Shown here: piece by piece, positions 24,911 to 34,280 of the stretch
Layout of the letters: each line of letters begins with the position of its first letter
Position numbering within the stretch: the stretch's first letter is position 1
NCBI RefSeq assembly: GCF_009796745.1
Contig: NZ_CP047024.1
Span: 3,410,001 to 3,474,000, forward strand
Length of the DNA: 64,000 bases
Origin: Paraglaciecola sp. L1A13
GTDB lineage: Bacteria > Pseudomonadota > Gammaproteobacteria > Enterobacterales > Alteromonadaceae
Direction: 5' to 3'
The notes under the pieces: model-generated
What the model was told of the DNA's origin: nothing
The model's input: only the letters and a program-made list of their open reading frames with translations
Databases searched by the model: none
Position numbers and translations under genes: made by a program

Positions 24911-26263
24911 TTATGCTTTCTCCGTCTCAGCGTGTGCAGCAATAATGCCTGCAGTCTGCTCATCTAGGATATGGACAATTGATTTGCTGCGACCAGCAAC
25001 GATGCTGTGCATTAGAATCAATGGTAGTGCTGCAATAATACCTTGCGCAGTCGTTACCAATGCCATTGAGATACTACCAGCCATCAATCTTGGGTCACCT
25101 GTACCAAACAATGTAATTTGTTGGAAAGTCATAATCATACCCAATACAGTACCTAACAAACCAAGTAACGGAGCGATAGCTGCGAAAATCTTGATAATGT
25201 TGATACCGCTTTCGATGCTTGGAAGCTCTTTAAGAATAGCTTCATCAAGTTTAAGCTCAAGATTCTCAACATCAGAAGTCTTGTTGTCTTTGTAAACTTG
25301 AAGAATACGGCCAAGAGGGTTACTGCTTGACGGATTACCAGTGTTATTTAGCTGTGAACGCATTTTACCGCTGATAATAGTCAAAGTAATAAGCTTATAA
25401 AGACCGATAAGCAAACCAATCGCTAGCATAACGGTAATTACGTAACCAACTACACCACCTGCATGGTAACGTTCCATCATAGTTGCTTTTTCTTTAAGCA
25501 AACCAAGAATACCACCACTAGAAGGGTCAGCAAAGAAAGGTACAAGACCTGATTTAGCAGATAACAATTCTTCGGCAGAATCAACTAGGTAACCATCTGG
25601 TTGACGACCAAGAGGTTGAACAATTTCGTTCTCATCATCATAAATTAAGTAGCCTTGCTCACCCACTAAGTTGAACGTACCAACACGAACGACTTCTTGA
25701 GTAGTAGAACCACCATCTAAGCTAATAACTTCAGTTTGAAAACGTGAAACCTGACCTGACTCAGTCATTTCAGTTTGTAATGCAAACCACAAATCTTCTA
25801 ATTCTTGAATGTTAGGAAGGCCTTTCGACTCTTCTGACATGTTTTTCAAGAATTGGCCACGACCTGGGAATTCAGCACTTACGATAGAAGTCGAAATCTG
25901 ACCAAAAGCTTCTGATGATGCTTGACGAACTACACCAAACATCTCACCAAGCGTACCTGTTGCTTGATTAAGCTCTTGCTCTTTCTCTGCTAATGCAACT
26001 TCATTTTCAGAGTATTTCTTAGTTAGGTTGTCACCACGAGTTTGTTCAGCTTTTAGAGCAGCCTGCGCCTTTCTTAAAAGTGCTTGTTTGTCAGCACGAG
26101 CTGATTGAAATTCTGCCTCACGATCTTTGTTGATACGCGCTTCAGACACACGATTACTCTTAACTTCTTTCAACAAGTCTTCGAGAGATGTTGCCGCATG
26201 AACAGAAGATGCGAATAACGCTACCGATGCTGCAGCTAATACTGATTTATAGATTGTTTTCAT
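24911..26263 (-). CDS. TtpC-like MotA/TolQ/ExbB protein with periplasmic coiled-coil extension
   Basis: 450 residues: signal peptide (1-23, ending SSVHA), a long charged coiled-coil (about 25-130), a periplasmic middle domain, then three membrane helices and the ExbB-family motif (IAPLLGLLGTVLGMIMTF, SISMALVTTAQGIIAALPLI). This architecture is that of TtpC, the extra protein needed by Vibrio TonB2 systems. It may bridge the inner-membrane motor to the cell wall or outer membrane. Fused in this operon between DUF3450 and short exbB; gap to DUF3450 is 5 bp. Confidence 0.9.
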   Translation of the reverse strand: MKTIYKSVLAAASVALFASSVHAATSLEDLLKEVKSNRVSEARINKDREAEFQSARADKQALLRKAQAALKAEQTRGDNLTKKYSENEVALAEKEQELNQATGTLGEMFGVVRQASSEAFGQISTSIVSAEFPGRGQFLKNMSEESKGLPNIQELEDLWFALQTEMTESGQVSRFQTEVISLDGGSTTQEVVRVGTFNLVGEQGYLIYDDENEIVQPLGRQPDGYLVDSAEELLSAKSGLVPFFADPSSGGILGLLKEKATMMERYHAGGVVGYVITVMLAIGLLIGLYKLITLTIISGKMRSQLNNTGNPSSSNPLGRILQVYKDNKTSDVENLELKLDEAILKELPSIESGINIIKIFAAIAPLLGLLGTVLGMIMTFQQITLFGTGDPRLMAGSISMALVTTAQGIIAALPLILMHSIVAGRSKSIVHILDEQTAGIIAAHAETEKA

Positions 26264-26268
26264 CGATA

Positions 26269-27051
26269 TTACTCCGCAGCTTTGATGGGTAGTTTAATAA
26301 GGTCAGCTGGCACGAGTTTGTTGGCCATACGCACAGCCTTGATAACAGAACTTAAGTATTCGTCACCTAGTTTCTGCCATGCTCTTGCATCGTTGTCCCA
26401 CACCCAAGCGTTTTTCTGATCTAAAGAAAGCGCTGCTAAAGCAGTACGACCTAGATTGAAGAAATCAACCGTAATATCAGTTCCTTCATAATCAAGTTTA
26501 CCTTGATAAGAACGAATTCCGCGACCGTATTCATTTTCGATTTGATACGCTTCGATTACCTGACGGAACTGCTCTGACGTAGTTACGTTTGAGTTAGCCA
26601 TAACGTCACGAAGACGCTCAACACGAGCATGACGTTCTTCAAGGTTAATTGGAATATCGAGTTCAATGAATTGCTCTAAGCTATCTATCATTCTAAACAT
26701 CAATGGAACAACACCACGTTTAACGCCTTCAATACCGTCGATTTGACGTTGTAGAGAATCGATACCGCGGCCTTGGTCAGCAACCAATGTTGCTAGATAG
26801 TCGTTATAAACCTTTAGGTTTTCTGTTTCATCAACAACTTGGCGATATTCAGAAAAGATGTCTAACGATTGCTCGTATAGTTTGTTAATTTTTTCTTGAG
26901 ACTTCGCTGCATCCACGTGAATTCTAGACTCTTCGTTATGAAGATCATTCAACGGGTCTGCAGAGACAACAGCACTACTACCGAGCGCTAGTGCACCGAT
27001 AACGGTAGAAGCAATAAGGTTTCTCTTGCTCATTTTGGACATAATTCCCAA
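26269..27051 (-). CDS. DUF3450 periplasmic coiled-coil protein
   Basis: 260 residues from the first Met (in-frame Mets at 4 and 7 are possible starts). Signal peptide ending VVSADP, then a coiled coil (about 35-110) and the DUF3450 core including VPLMFRMIDSLEQFIELD, YEGTDITVDFFNLGRTAL and NAWVWDNDARAWQKLG. The family has no proven activity but consistently leads operons of the TonB2/TtpC type, so a structural role in the TonB motor is likely (inference). First gene of the six-gene operon. Confidence 0.88.
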   Translation of the reverse strand: MGIMSKMSKRNLIASTVIGALALGSSAVVSADPLNDLHNEESRIHVDAAKSQEKINKLYEQSLDIFSEYRQVVDETENLKVYNDYLATLVADQGRGIDSLQRQIDGIEGVKRGVVPLMFRMIDSLEQFIELDIPINLEERHARVERLRDVMANSNVTTSEQFRQVIEAYQIENEYGRGIRSYQGKLDYEGTDITVDFFNLGRTALAALSLDQKNAWVWDNDARAWQKLGDEYLSSVIKAVRMANKLVPADLIKLPIKAAE

Positions 27052-27558
27052 CCAATTTTCTTGTTTTGGATCCTCGCCGACGGGTAAAAAAACGTCGCAA
27101 GGGGCTTCTAAGCTTTATAAGTTTTAGGGGCTTAGCGCTAACGAAAATTAACACTAAGACTTCAAGATATTCACACGGAACCCTGCGAATTGTCAAGGCG
27201 GCACATACATAATACGTCACAAACCCTATTACCAAAATACATTAACATTTGTATATCTTTGTAAGATTTTGTTAATTTTTAAACGAAATTTGCTCTCCGC
27301 CCCCTCCTAAGAACAAATTTCATACAAAAAAAGTATAAATAGTTATAAGAATCAAGAAAAACTAAATATTAATTCATAGTTATGCACCTGCTAGAAGAGC
27401 CTGAATAATAAATTTTTATTTTATACAAGCGCATCTTAAGGCCTTCACCTCAATCGGCCTTCGTTACTTGAACCAATTACGTTGATGTTCTGTGATAGAT
27501 TTGTGATTACTATTAGTTCTTGAAATTAAATATATTTACTTATTTATGCAATGGCTAA
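27052..27558. other. Intergenic region upstream of the TonB operon
   Basis: About 500 bp between divergent genes, AT-rich in its right half. On the minus strand a perfect -35 TTGACA (27196-27191) is followed 17-18 bp later by a weak -10 (TGAATAT, 27173-27167), leaving an untranslated leader of about 110 nt before the DUF3450 gene. No Fur box or RNA gene was recognised. Confidence 0.4.
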
Positions 27559-28536
27559 ATGAGATGCTTGATGTTTAATAATGTATACACACAAAGTTCG
27601 TCGCGGGCTAACGAATGGGAAAAGCATTGGAGCAGAACAAGTGATACAGCCGCTCATGCCAGCAACGCCATACATGACCGCGTCATAGAACGTTATTGGT
27701 TATCTTCTCTAAACATCTCTACCTTTAAAAATAAACAAGTATTAGATTTAGCAGCTGGTCGGGGCGCACTTTTAGAAATAATGATTAAATATCACTCCCT
27801 TCAAACTGCCGATGGAATACAATATTGCTCTGTCGATTTATCTCAGACAGCTCTTCAACAAATAAAACTGAAGTATCCAACCAGTGAGGTAGTAAGAGCT
27901 GATTGTGCCCAGCTCCCATTTTCCACAAACTCTTTTGATTTAGTAATGAGTCAATTCGGTATTGAATACGCTGGACTAGATGCTTTTTTTGAGTGCAGTC
28001 GCATATTGAAAAAAAGTGGAAGATTTATGGGGATCTCACACTACAAACACGGTGCCCTCCATAGAGAATGTGTAGATAATTTGGAGGCGGTTGATTTACT
28101 ATCCAATATCGAATTCTTTAGGTACGCTCAATTAGCTTTTCACGTTAAGTTGGCCGGAGATTCGGATGTACAGTCAAAACAACTTGAAATGATCTTCGCT
28201 GATATTTTGTCGCGTTTCTCCCACGCCGTATCCGAGCAACCAAAGTTGGTTGGTGGATTATTGCTTAGGTTATATAACGACACATCTTATATGTATAAAA
28301 ACAGGGATAGATTTGAAGCCGTTGCCATAATCCAGTGGTTAGACAACATGGAAGAAGAACTTAATAATTACAGAGCTCGAATGGCATCGATGAACGAAAG
28401 CGCTCTGGATGAAGAGTCATTAGATCAAGCCCTAATAGCATTCAAAACAAAAGGCTTTAACAATATTATTCGTAGAGAAATATCAATAAACAAACATACT
28501 AAACCATTTGCTTGGTCAATTGAGGTTTCAATGTAA
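27559..28536 (+). CDS. SAM-dependent methyltransferase, class I
   Basis: 325 residues. Rossmann methyltransferase motifs: VLDLAAGRGALLEIM (motif I), YCSVDLS (motif II), ADCAQLPF and DLVMSQFGIEYAGL (post-I/IV). The substrate is unknown; the helical C-terminal half (about 170-325) has no recognisable domain. ATG 27559 and ATG 27571 are both possible starts, with no clear ribosome site. No functional partner is adjacent. Confidence 0.82.
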   Translation: MRCLMFNNVYTQSSSRANEWEKHWSRTSDTAAHASNAIHDRVIERYWLSSLNISTFKNKQVLDLAAGRGALLEIMIKYHSLQTADGIQYCSVDLSQTALQQIKLKYPTSEVVRADCAQLPFSTNSFDLVMSQFGIEYAGLDAFFECSRILKKSGRFMGISHYKHGALHRECVDNLEAVDLLSNIEFFRYAQLAFHVKLAGDSDVQSKQLEMIFADILSRFSHAVSEQPKLVGGLLLRLYNDTSYMYKNRDRFEAVAIIQWLDNMEEELNNYRARMASMNESALDEESLDQALIAFKTKGFNNIIRREISINKHTKPFAWSIEVSM

Positions 28537-28747
28537 ACGCAGCAACGCCATCTTCGATATACAAAAAACTTCCTATGAGACTCTTTTTAAAAAGCGTTAT
28601 AAGTAATAATTTCTGCATAATAAAACTATGCTCAAACCTACACTAACAGTACCATCTAAAAATGCGTAATATTAGAGCAGGTTTGAGTGATTAGACGTAA
28701 TTAACTTCAAATCAAGAAGCGTATATGCCTATGTGGTGTGCGTCAGA

Positions 28748-29041
28748 TTAGTTTTGAGCACCAACATTGTTACGTGCGTCATTTAGTACTTTTTTCGCGT
28801 CGTCGAGCTCTCTAGCTCGTTGAGCGGCAGTGGTACACCTACGAACCGGGAATCGACTGCCGGTAACCGTTACATTCTTGCATCTTAAATCGCCATTGCT
28901 ATTAGATGCGGTTGTTTTACCTGCTTCGCCAACTGCATCTGCGGTCTCGCTGCTGTTTGCGTTTTTGCTTTCGCTGTGGCTGGTGCTACAAGCTGAAAGA
29001 AACGCAATACAACCGACAAAAATAATTTTTCTTATGATCAT
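28748..29041 (-). CDS. Small putative lipoprotein with a two-cysteine motif
   Basis: 97 residues. Signal ending in the lipobox LSAC with Cys18, then a low-complexity Ser/Ala/Asn stretch (19-50). A C-terminal segment, LRCKNVTVTGSRFPVRRCTT, has two Cys flanking a TGSR-type core, followed by a charged helix. The core C-x-x-V-x-V-T-G-S-R-x-P recurs in small lipoproteins I recall from marine and related proteobacteria, but I know of no function. Unlinked to neighbours; single gene. Confidence 0.7.
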   Translation of the reverse strand: MIIRKIIFVGCIAFLSACSTSHSESKNANSSETADAVGEAGKTTASNSNGDLRCKNVTVTGSRFPVRRCTTAAQRARELDDAKKVLNDARNNVGAQN

Positions 29042-29209
29042 GAATGTTCCCTGTTGTTTTATAAACTGTTTATTTGATTATAATTAATGTTCCATGCAAT
29101 ATTATTATTTCCTAGTGCAAACAACAATACTGTTATGCAGACTGTCACCTATAGGCTTGAAAATTTAATTTTCTACATAAGAAATTAACGTTTTTAATGT
29201 CAATTGGAA

Positions 29210-30850
29210 TTAATAGTGTCCTGCCAGCATCTCTTCGATTTCTCTAATTTGTGATTTATAATTTTGACTTCGTGAGGCCAATTTTTGCAATGGTTGCCTC
29301 ACTTGCCAAATACTGGCCGTTTTAACTAGCTTATTTGACTTGTAAAAGTCTAAATAAATGTCCCTCCACTCTAAATCACAATAATAAAATAGACGTGCGC
29401 ATACTCCCGTAGGATTCTCGACAAGCTGTTCATAATTTACGAGAAAAATTTCACCGGGGAACATTTGTAACCAATGCTTTAATGTTTTTTTATATTCGAT
29501 GTAATAATGTGCAATATGTCGTAATTCCGTTGAATAGTTCAACGAAGAGCCCAACTGTTGAAAATAAATAGATATACATATATCTAATGGATTTCTATCC
29601 GTACATATTATTTTTGCTTTTGGAAAAATAGCTTTTATCAAACCGATATTTTTAAAATTATCCAAACTCTTATCAACTACAGCATTGTGCGTTCCGAATA
29701 TTTTGCCTATCTGTTTTTTGTAATTTTCAGCTATGCTGCCATAGTCACTCGGACTTAATGAACCTGAGTACTTTTTAGCATCATTGATACATTTATTCAG
29801 TAGACTTATCTCCCCTCCTGAGCAGAGCTGAGGATGTTCAGACAATATACTCTCTACCAGCGTGGAGCCACTTCTGAACATGCCACACACAAAAATAGGT
29901 TCATAGTCATTATCTATTTTACTGTTTTGATACCAAGGTTTTGTGAAATTTGCGGTTAAAAGCTTTGTCTCACCACTTACTTCGTTAGGTTTATAGGGAG
30001 TTATCCTCTTATCGCCTAGTTCATTACCTTTTTTGTAGTAATAAAAAGCCTTTGGGTAAACTTTTCTTTCATCGTAGACTTTACCAAGTGCAAAAAGAGC
30101 CGTTTCTAATGTATCGAAGTTTTCATATGTATAGCTAGCGGAATCAGTATAAGACTTGAGTTTTTGCACCTCTTCACTTTCTAATGACAAATCGCTCTTA
30201 GCATACACAAGCCTTGACAAAGCGTTGATGTTACTAGGTTCAAGAGCCAATATTTGCATATAATAATCAACTGCAATTTCTTTTTTGCCTAGCTCCTCGT
30301 ATATCCCCCCTAAATTATATAAAGCAGGCACATAATGCGAATTAATAGTTAACGCATTTGAGTAATACTTTATGGCGTTATCTGTGTCATGGAGCTCAGA
30401 ATAAATAACGCCTATGTTCAGATAAACCTCTTGAGGCTCACTGATGTGAAACTCGATAGCACGTAAATAGTTTGCTATTGCTCGCTCGCTTTGTCCTTCT
30501 TTTTTCAGAAACAAGGCAAAATTATACCTAGCATTAGCATTAGAGGGCTTTCTAGCTAGTAATTGCTCGTAACATTGGATTCCCGCCTTAGGCTTTCCCA
30601 ATTTTCTAAGTAGATCCGCTTTCTCTAAGTAGTACGTTAATTCATCTGGAAACAACCCAATAAGGTGATCATAGTAATTTAATGAAAAAGTATAGTCTGC
30701 TTGAATATTCGCTAGCTCTAGTAAGATGAGATATAACGGCTCTTTTTCAACATGACCTTCGCTCAATAAGGTTAAACAGGCCTCTTTGGCTTCATTAAGC
30801 TTATTGGCTCGAAATAAACCAATTACTTTGTTTAACGCTGGAGTTTCCAA
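29210..30850 (-). CDS. TPR protein fused to a sulfotransferase domain
   Basis: 546 residues. About eight tetratricopeptide repeats (residues 5-270, for example AIANYLRAIEFHISEPQEVY), then a sulfotransferase domain with the PAPS 5'-phosphosulfate loop CGMFRSGSTLVESILSEHP and the 3'-phosphate strand ICTDRNPLDICISIYF. The family would transfer sulfate from PAPS to an unknown acceptor. It lies 93 bp downstream of a large TonB-receptor gene, a pairing seen in other carbohydrate- or peptide-scavenging bacteria. The receptor terminator at 30903 suggests separate or read-through transcription. Confidence 0.88.
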   Translation of the reverse strand: METPALNKVIGLFRANKLNEAKEACLTLLSEGHVEKEPLYLILLELANIQADYTFSLNYYDHLIGLFPDELTYYLEKADLLRKLGKPKAGIQCYEQLLARKPSNANARYNFALFLKKEGQSERAIANYLRAIEFHISEPQEVYLNIGVIYSELHDTDNAIKYYSNALTINSHYVPALYNLGGIYEELGKKEIAVDYYMQILALEPSNINALSRLVYAKSDLSLESEEVQKLKSYTDSASYTYENFDTLETALFALGKVYDERKVYPKAFYYYKKGNELGDKRITPYKPNEVSGETKLLTANFTKPWYQNSKIDNDYEPIFVCGMFRSGSTLVESILSEHPQLCSGGEISLLNKCINDAKKYSGSLSPSDYGSIAENYKKQIGKIFGTHNAVVDKSLDNFKNIGLIKAIFPKAKIICTDRNPLDICISIYFQQLGSSLNYSTELRHIAHYYIEYKKTLKHWLQMFPGEIFLVNYEQLVENPTGVCARLFYYCDLEWRDIYLDFYKSNKLVKTASIWQVRQPLQKLASRSQNYKSQIREIEEMLAGHY

Positions 30851-30896
30851 GACGCCCCTCTCATTATCATTTACTAACGATACGAATAAAAAGTAA

Positions 30897-30922
30897 AAAA
30901 AAGGTCGGCATAATAGCCGACC
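30897..30922 (-). terminator. Terminator of the 966-residue TonB receptor
   Basis: GGTCGGC / GCCGACC, a 7-bp stem with an ATAATA loop (30903-30922), followed on the minus strand by a T-run. Confidence 0.8.
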
Positions 30923-30943
30923 CTTTATTAATCTAATTGGATA

Positions 30944-33844
30944 TTAGAAAGTAACTGTAACCCCACCGAACACATAACGACCTAATGCGTCGTAGAATCC
31001 AGGGAACGTATTACCGTTACCAGTTCCAGAAGGAGCGTTCACAATGATAGGTGGATCGCGATCCAAAATGTTATTTACACCTAAACGTAAGCTAACATTT
31101 TCGTGTGCCTGCCAGTTTGCGCTCAAATCTAAATAGTTCTGTGAGTCAATTTTACCTGGTCCAGCCTCTTGACCAACACCTTCATATTCATTAACTTCAG
31201 ACATGTGTCTCCATGTGGCCGTAACATTTACGTCCCAAGGAGAAACCCAAGTCGCTTTGAAATTATGACGCCATTCTGGAGTAGGTTGACCACATACTGT
31301 TCTGTCCCAGAAGCCAGCACACTCGTCGATGTCGCCACCAGGAATCGATTGCGTTGCTAAAGAGTCAAGTAACGTAGCGATAAATCCAAATCTAAGCTCG
31401 CCACCTTCACCTAGGTCCATCTCGTAGTTAGCATCAAAATCAACACCTTCCGTTTTCAAGTAACCGATGTTCAAATCAGTAGCTGTGATAGAAGATGTAC
31501 CTACCCACAAGTTACCGTTAGGACCACGATTAATAAGGTCACAATAAGCTGATTGACCTGTATCACCACATAGCTGAAGTATTGTTGTTTCAGGAATTGA
31601 TGAAATTGCATCTTTAACTTCAATTTTGAAGTAATCAACGTTAAGTGTGAAACCTGGTAAGAAGTCTGGCGATAAAGCAACACCGAAAGAGAAAGTGTCA
31701 GACTCTTCAGGATTTACTTCAGTATTACCACCAGTAATACTGTTGTACTGACCAGCTGGGCTTTCAAGCGCGCTAGTTTGGTACTGAGCTTCAGTCAAAC
31801 CAGTATTAAGACATTGTGCTAACGTGAAGTCACCACCAACACCACATGGATCAATATCCATGTTAAACAAACCAAGAGAAGAAGGACGGAACAATTCACG
31901 AATGTTACCGGCTCTTACAGCGCGCTGAAAACTAGCTCTAACACGTGCTTGGTCATTGATGCCCCAGTTCATTGCATATTTGTATGTATTCGTTGTTTTA
32001 TCTGTTGAATAATCCGAGTAGCGGTAAGCAAGTTCTAATGTTAATTCTTCAGCAAACTCTTTGCCTTCAAGTAGCGGAACGTTCAATTCGCCAAAAATTT
32101 CTTTAACACTGAAGTCGCCACGAACACCTGCAGTCGGTCCGCCTTGACCTGCGCCGTCACCAGATGTGAAGCCAAAATCTGGTTCAAGAATAAGTTGTTC
32201 TTTACGATATTCGAAACCAGCTACTACGCCAACACCAGTAGATGTTCCAGGAACCACAACACCTGAGTCAGTTAAATCACCCGTTACATAACCACTAACT
32301 TGAGTAGATTTTGTGTCGCCGCGCGAATAAAGAGGTTTAATTAGATAAGCCAAAGCTTCGTCTGTAACGCCACCTTCGCTAAATATGTTCCACGTAACAC
32401 AGCTTGGATCGCTGCCGTCTAGAACAGATGCACACACTATATCACCAGAATCTGGATCGATGCGCGCGTCTAACGCTTTCTTCATATGATCGACAGACAG
32501 CTCATTTCGATACGTTTCAAGATAAGAAACTGTTCCGTAGTTAGCGAAAACATCATAAGACCAATTATCATCAATGACCCCACGAACACCTAACACACCG
32601 CGCAATGACGTATGACGAAGGTCATCTTGACGAGGTCCGCCTTCAACATTTCGACGACCGATGTAAAAACCTTCATAGTAATCTGATTCGGTAAGACCGG
32701 CAGCACCACAAGTTAGGTCAAACTGAGAGTCTGAAAGATATGGGTTACCACAAAACAGACGGTCAGTACTGAAGAAGTTACCTGATGGTGCGATTTGCGC
32801 AACACTGCGGTCATCCATGTAACTTAGTTCTGCATAAACCTCAGCATGTTCATTAATTTCATAATGACCCATTGCGCCAAATGTCTTACGTTCATCTGGG
32901 CGTTGGAAATAGTTTAAAGGACCATAGTTGTACAGGTCAGTAAAGGGTACAAACTCATCACCACTTAATTGGTAGTTAAAGGTATCGAAGTCAGTGAAAC
33001 GACCTAGAGGAGTAGTACTTGAACCACCACATCCCATATCATCTGGAGAACCATTTATCGCACAAGAGCTGTAGTCTCGTGACGACTGAACGACTGCTTG
33101 GATGTCGCGGAAGGTACCGTACATGGTAACGTTTCCTCGGCCATCAGCTGTATTGGCACCAAATAAGAACGAGAAATCGTTAGCATTACCGTCATCAACA
33201 TTACCACTAGCAACAGGGAAACCAGAGCCTGATACTAGATCTTGAATACTTGAGTTGTCATTGTCATGTTGGTAAAAGCTGTGTTGATAATCAAAGGAGA
33301 AACCTTCGAAATCATCTTTAAGGATAAAGTTAACGACACCTGCAACCGCATCTGAACCGTAAGTTGCTGATGAGCCACCCGTCAATACTTCGATACGTTC
33401 AATCAACGCAGCTGGAATTTGGTTAACATCGGCACTGATACCACCAGCAGATGGAGAACCAGATGGTAGACGACGACCGTTTTGAAGAACAAGCGTACGC
33501 TCAGGACCAAGATTACGTAAATCGATTGTAGCGGTGCCTGTCGCGCCGTTTGCAGTACCTGATGTCTGACCAGCAAAAACTGCTGGCATATCGTTTAAGA
33601 TATCTTCTACGCGCGTAATACCACTTATTTTAATATCAGCAGCTGAAATTTCAGTAACAGGACTAGCACTCACCATGTTGGCGCGTTGGATCCGCGAACC
33701 AGTTACTTGAATTTTTTCGATTGAAGCTTGGTCAGCAGCACTAGCCGTTTCTTGAGCGTGTATATTACCTGATGAAATGGCTGTTACGGCACCGACTGCC
33801 ATAGCCATACGAATCGACTTCGTCAACTTTGAGTTTGTAAACAT
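30944..33844 (-). CDS. Large TonB-dependent receptor
   Basis: 966 residues. Signal peptide (1-30, ending GNIHA), TonB-box region IEKIQVTGSRIQR, plug domain (about 55-185, with ATIDLRNLGPERTLVLQNGR and IEVLTGGSSATYGSDAVAGV) and a large beta-barrel ending GGVTVTF. It belongs to the large receptors typical of Alteromonadales and Caulobacter used for carbohydrates, peptides or other nutrients; the ligand cannot be read. Its 24 bp around the start codon are identical to those of the receptor at 34281-37259. The adjacent TPR-sulfotransferase may act on the same substrate or pathway (inference). Confidence 0.93.
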   Translation of the reverse strand: MFTNSKLTKSIRMAMAVGAVTAISSGNIHAQETASAADQASIEKIQVTGSRIQRANMVSASPVTEISAADIKISGITRVEDILNDMPAVFAGQTSGTANGATGTATIDLRNLGPERTLVLQNGRRLPSGSPSAGGISADVNQIPAALIERIEVLTGGSSATYGSDAVAGVVNFILKDDFEGFSFDYQHSFYQHDNDNSSIQDLVSGSGFPVASGNVDDGNANDFSFLFGANTADGRGNVTMYGTFRDIQAVVQSSRDYSSCAINGSPDDMGCGGSSTTPLGRFTDFDTFNYQLSGDEFVPFTDLYNYGPLNYFQRPDERKTFGAMGHYEINEHAEVYAELSYMDDRSVAQIAPSGNFFSTDRLFCGNPYLSDSQFDLTCGAAGLTESDYYEGFYIGRRNVEGGPRQDDLRHTSLRGVLGVRGVIDDNWSYDVFANYGTVSYLETYRNELSVDHMKKALDARIDPDSGDIVCASVLDGSDPSCVTWNIFSEGGVTDEALAYLIKPLYSRGDTKSTQVSGYVTGDLTDSGVVVPGTSTGVGVVAGFEYRKEQLILEPDFGFTSGDGAGQGGPTAGVRGDFSVKEIFGELNVPLLEGKEFAEELTLELAYRYSDYSTDKTTNTYKYAMNWGINDQARVRASFQRAVRAGNIRELFRPSSLGLFNMDIDPCGVGGDFTLAQCLNTGLTEAQYQTSALESPAGQYNSITGGNTEVNPEESDTFSFGVALSPDFLPGFTLNVDYFKIEVKDAISSIPETTILQLCGDTGQSAYCDLINRGPNGNLWVGTSSITATDLNIGYLKTEGVDFDANYEMDLGEGGELRFGFIATLLDSLATQSIPGGDIDECAGFWDRTVCGQPTPEWRHNFKATWVSPWDVNVTATWRHMSEVNEYEGVGQEAGPGKIDSQNYLDLSANWQAHENVSLRLGVNNILDRDPPIIVNAPSGTGNGNTFPGFYDALGRYVFGGVTVTF

Positions 33845-33862
33845 GTATGTCTCCCTGGACCA
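33839..33862 (-). repeat. Shared receptor leader, copy 1
   Basis: Twenty-four bases across the start codon, including CAGGGAGACATACATG on the minus strand, are identical to 37254-37277 before the second receptor. The GGAG is the ribosome site. Confidence 0.85.
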
Positions 33863-33910
33863 CTATATGTGTTTAGTGTTTATTCGCTATATGCGATTTT
33901 TTATTAAGTA

Positions 33911-33925
33911 AAGGTAGTGAACCTC
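33911..33925 (-). promoter_or_regulatory. Conserved hairpin in the receptor 5' leader, copy 1
   Basis: On the minus strand GAGG-TTCACTA-CCTT, a 4-bp stem with one G-T pair and a 7-base loop. It is similar to GAGG-CGCACTA-CCTC at 37348-37362 upstream of the second receptor. Loop bases CACTA are conserved. Confidence 0.45.
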
Positions 33926-34221
33926 CTAATCATAATATCCATACGATAGTACGTTGGTCAACCTATCAAACTTAAGAATATTTAAAAGTTCAATTTACAC
34001 AACAAAAAATATTGCCATATAGTCACGAATTATTTACAAATAAATGGGAGGAAATCAGGCATAAGACTTGCTCAACAGCCAAGATAAAATAACGAACCAC
34101 TCTTGTGAAAAGCGCGATTGAATAAAAGCTATGCAGCAAACCGTCACGTTCTGCGCATTAAATAAACTTGCAAAAGGCCTACGTTAAAAACCGCTAACAT
34201 CGCCATTTCAAATTGCAGCAT

Positions 34222-34254
34222 CCAAAAAAAAAGGCGCTCATTTACATGAACGCC
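34222..34254 (-). terminator. Terminator of the 1 kb-class TonB receptor
   Basis: On the minus strand GGCGTTCAT / ATGAGCGCC (one G-T pair) with a 4-base loop, followed by eight T. It lies about 26 bp beyond the receptor stop. Confidence 0.85.
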
Positions 34255-34280
34255 TCTTAGTCAATCACTAAGTTGAAAGC

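Noticed and set aside
28631..28687. Inverted repeat CTCAAACCT / AGGTTTGAG
   Set aside because: Nine-bp arms separated by about 39 bases with no further structure; could be chance and has no clear role.
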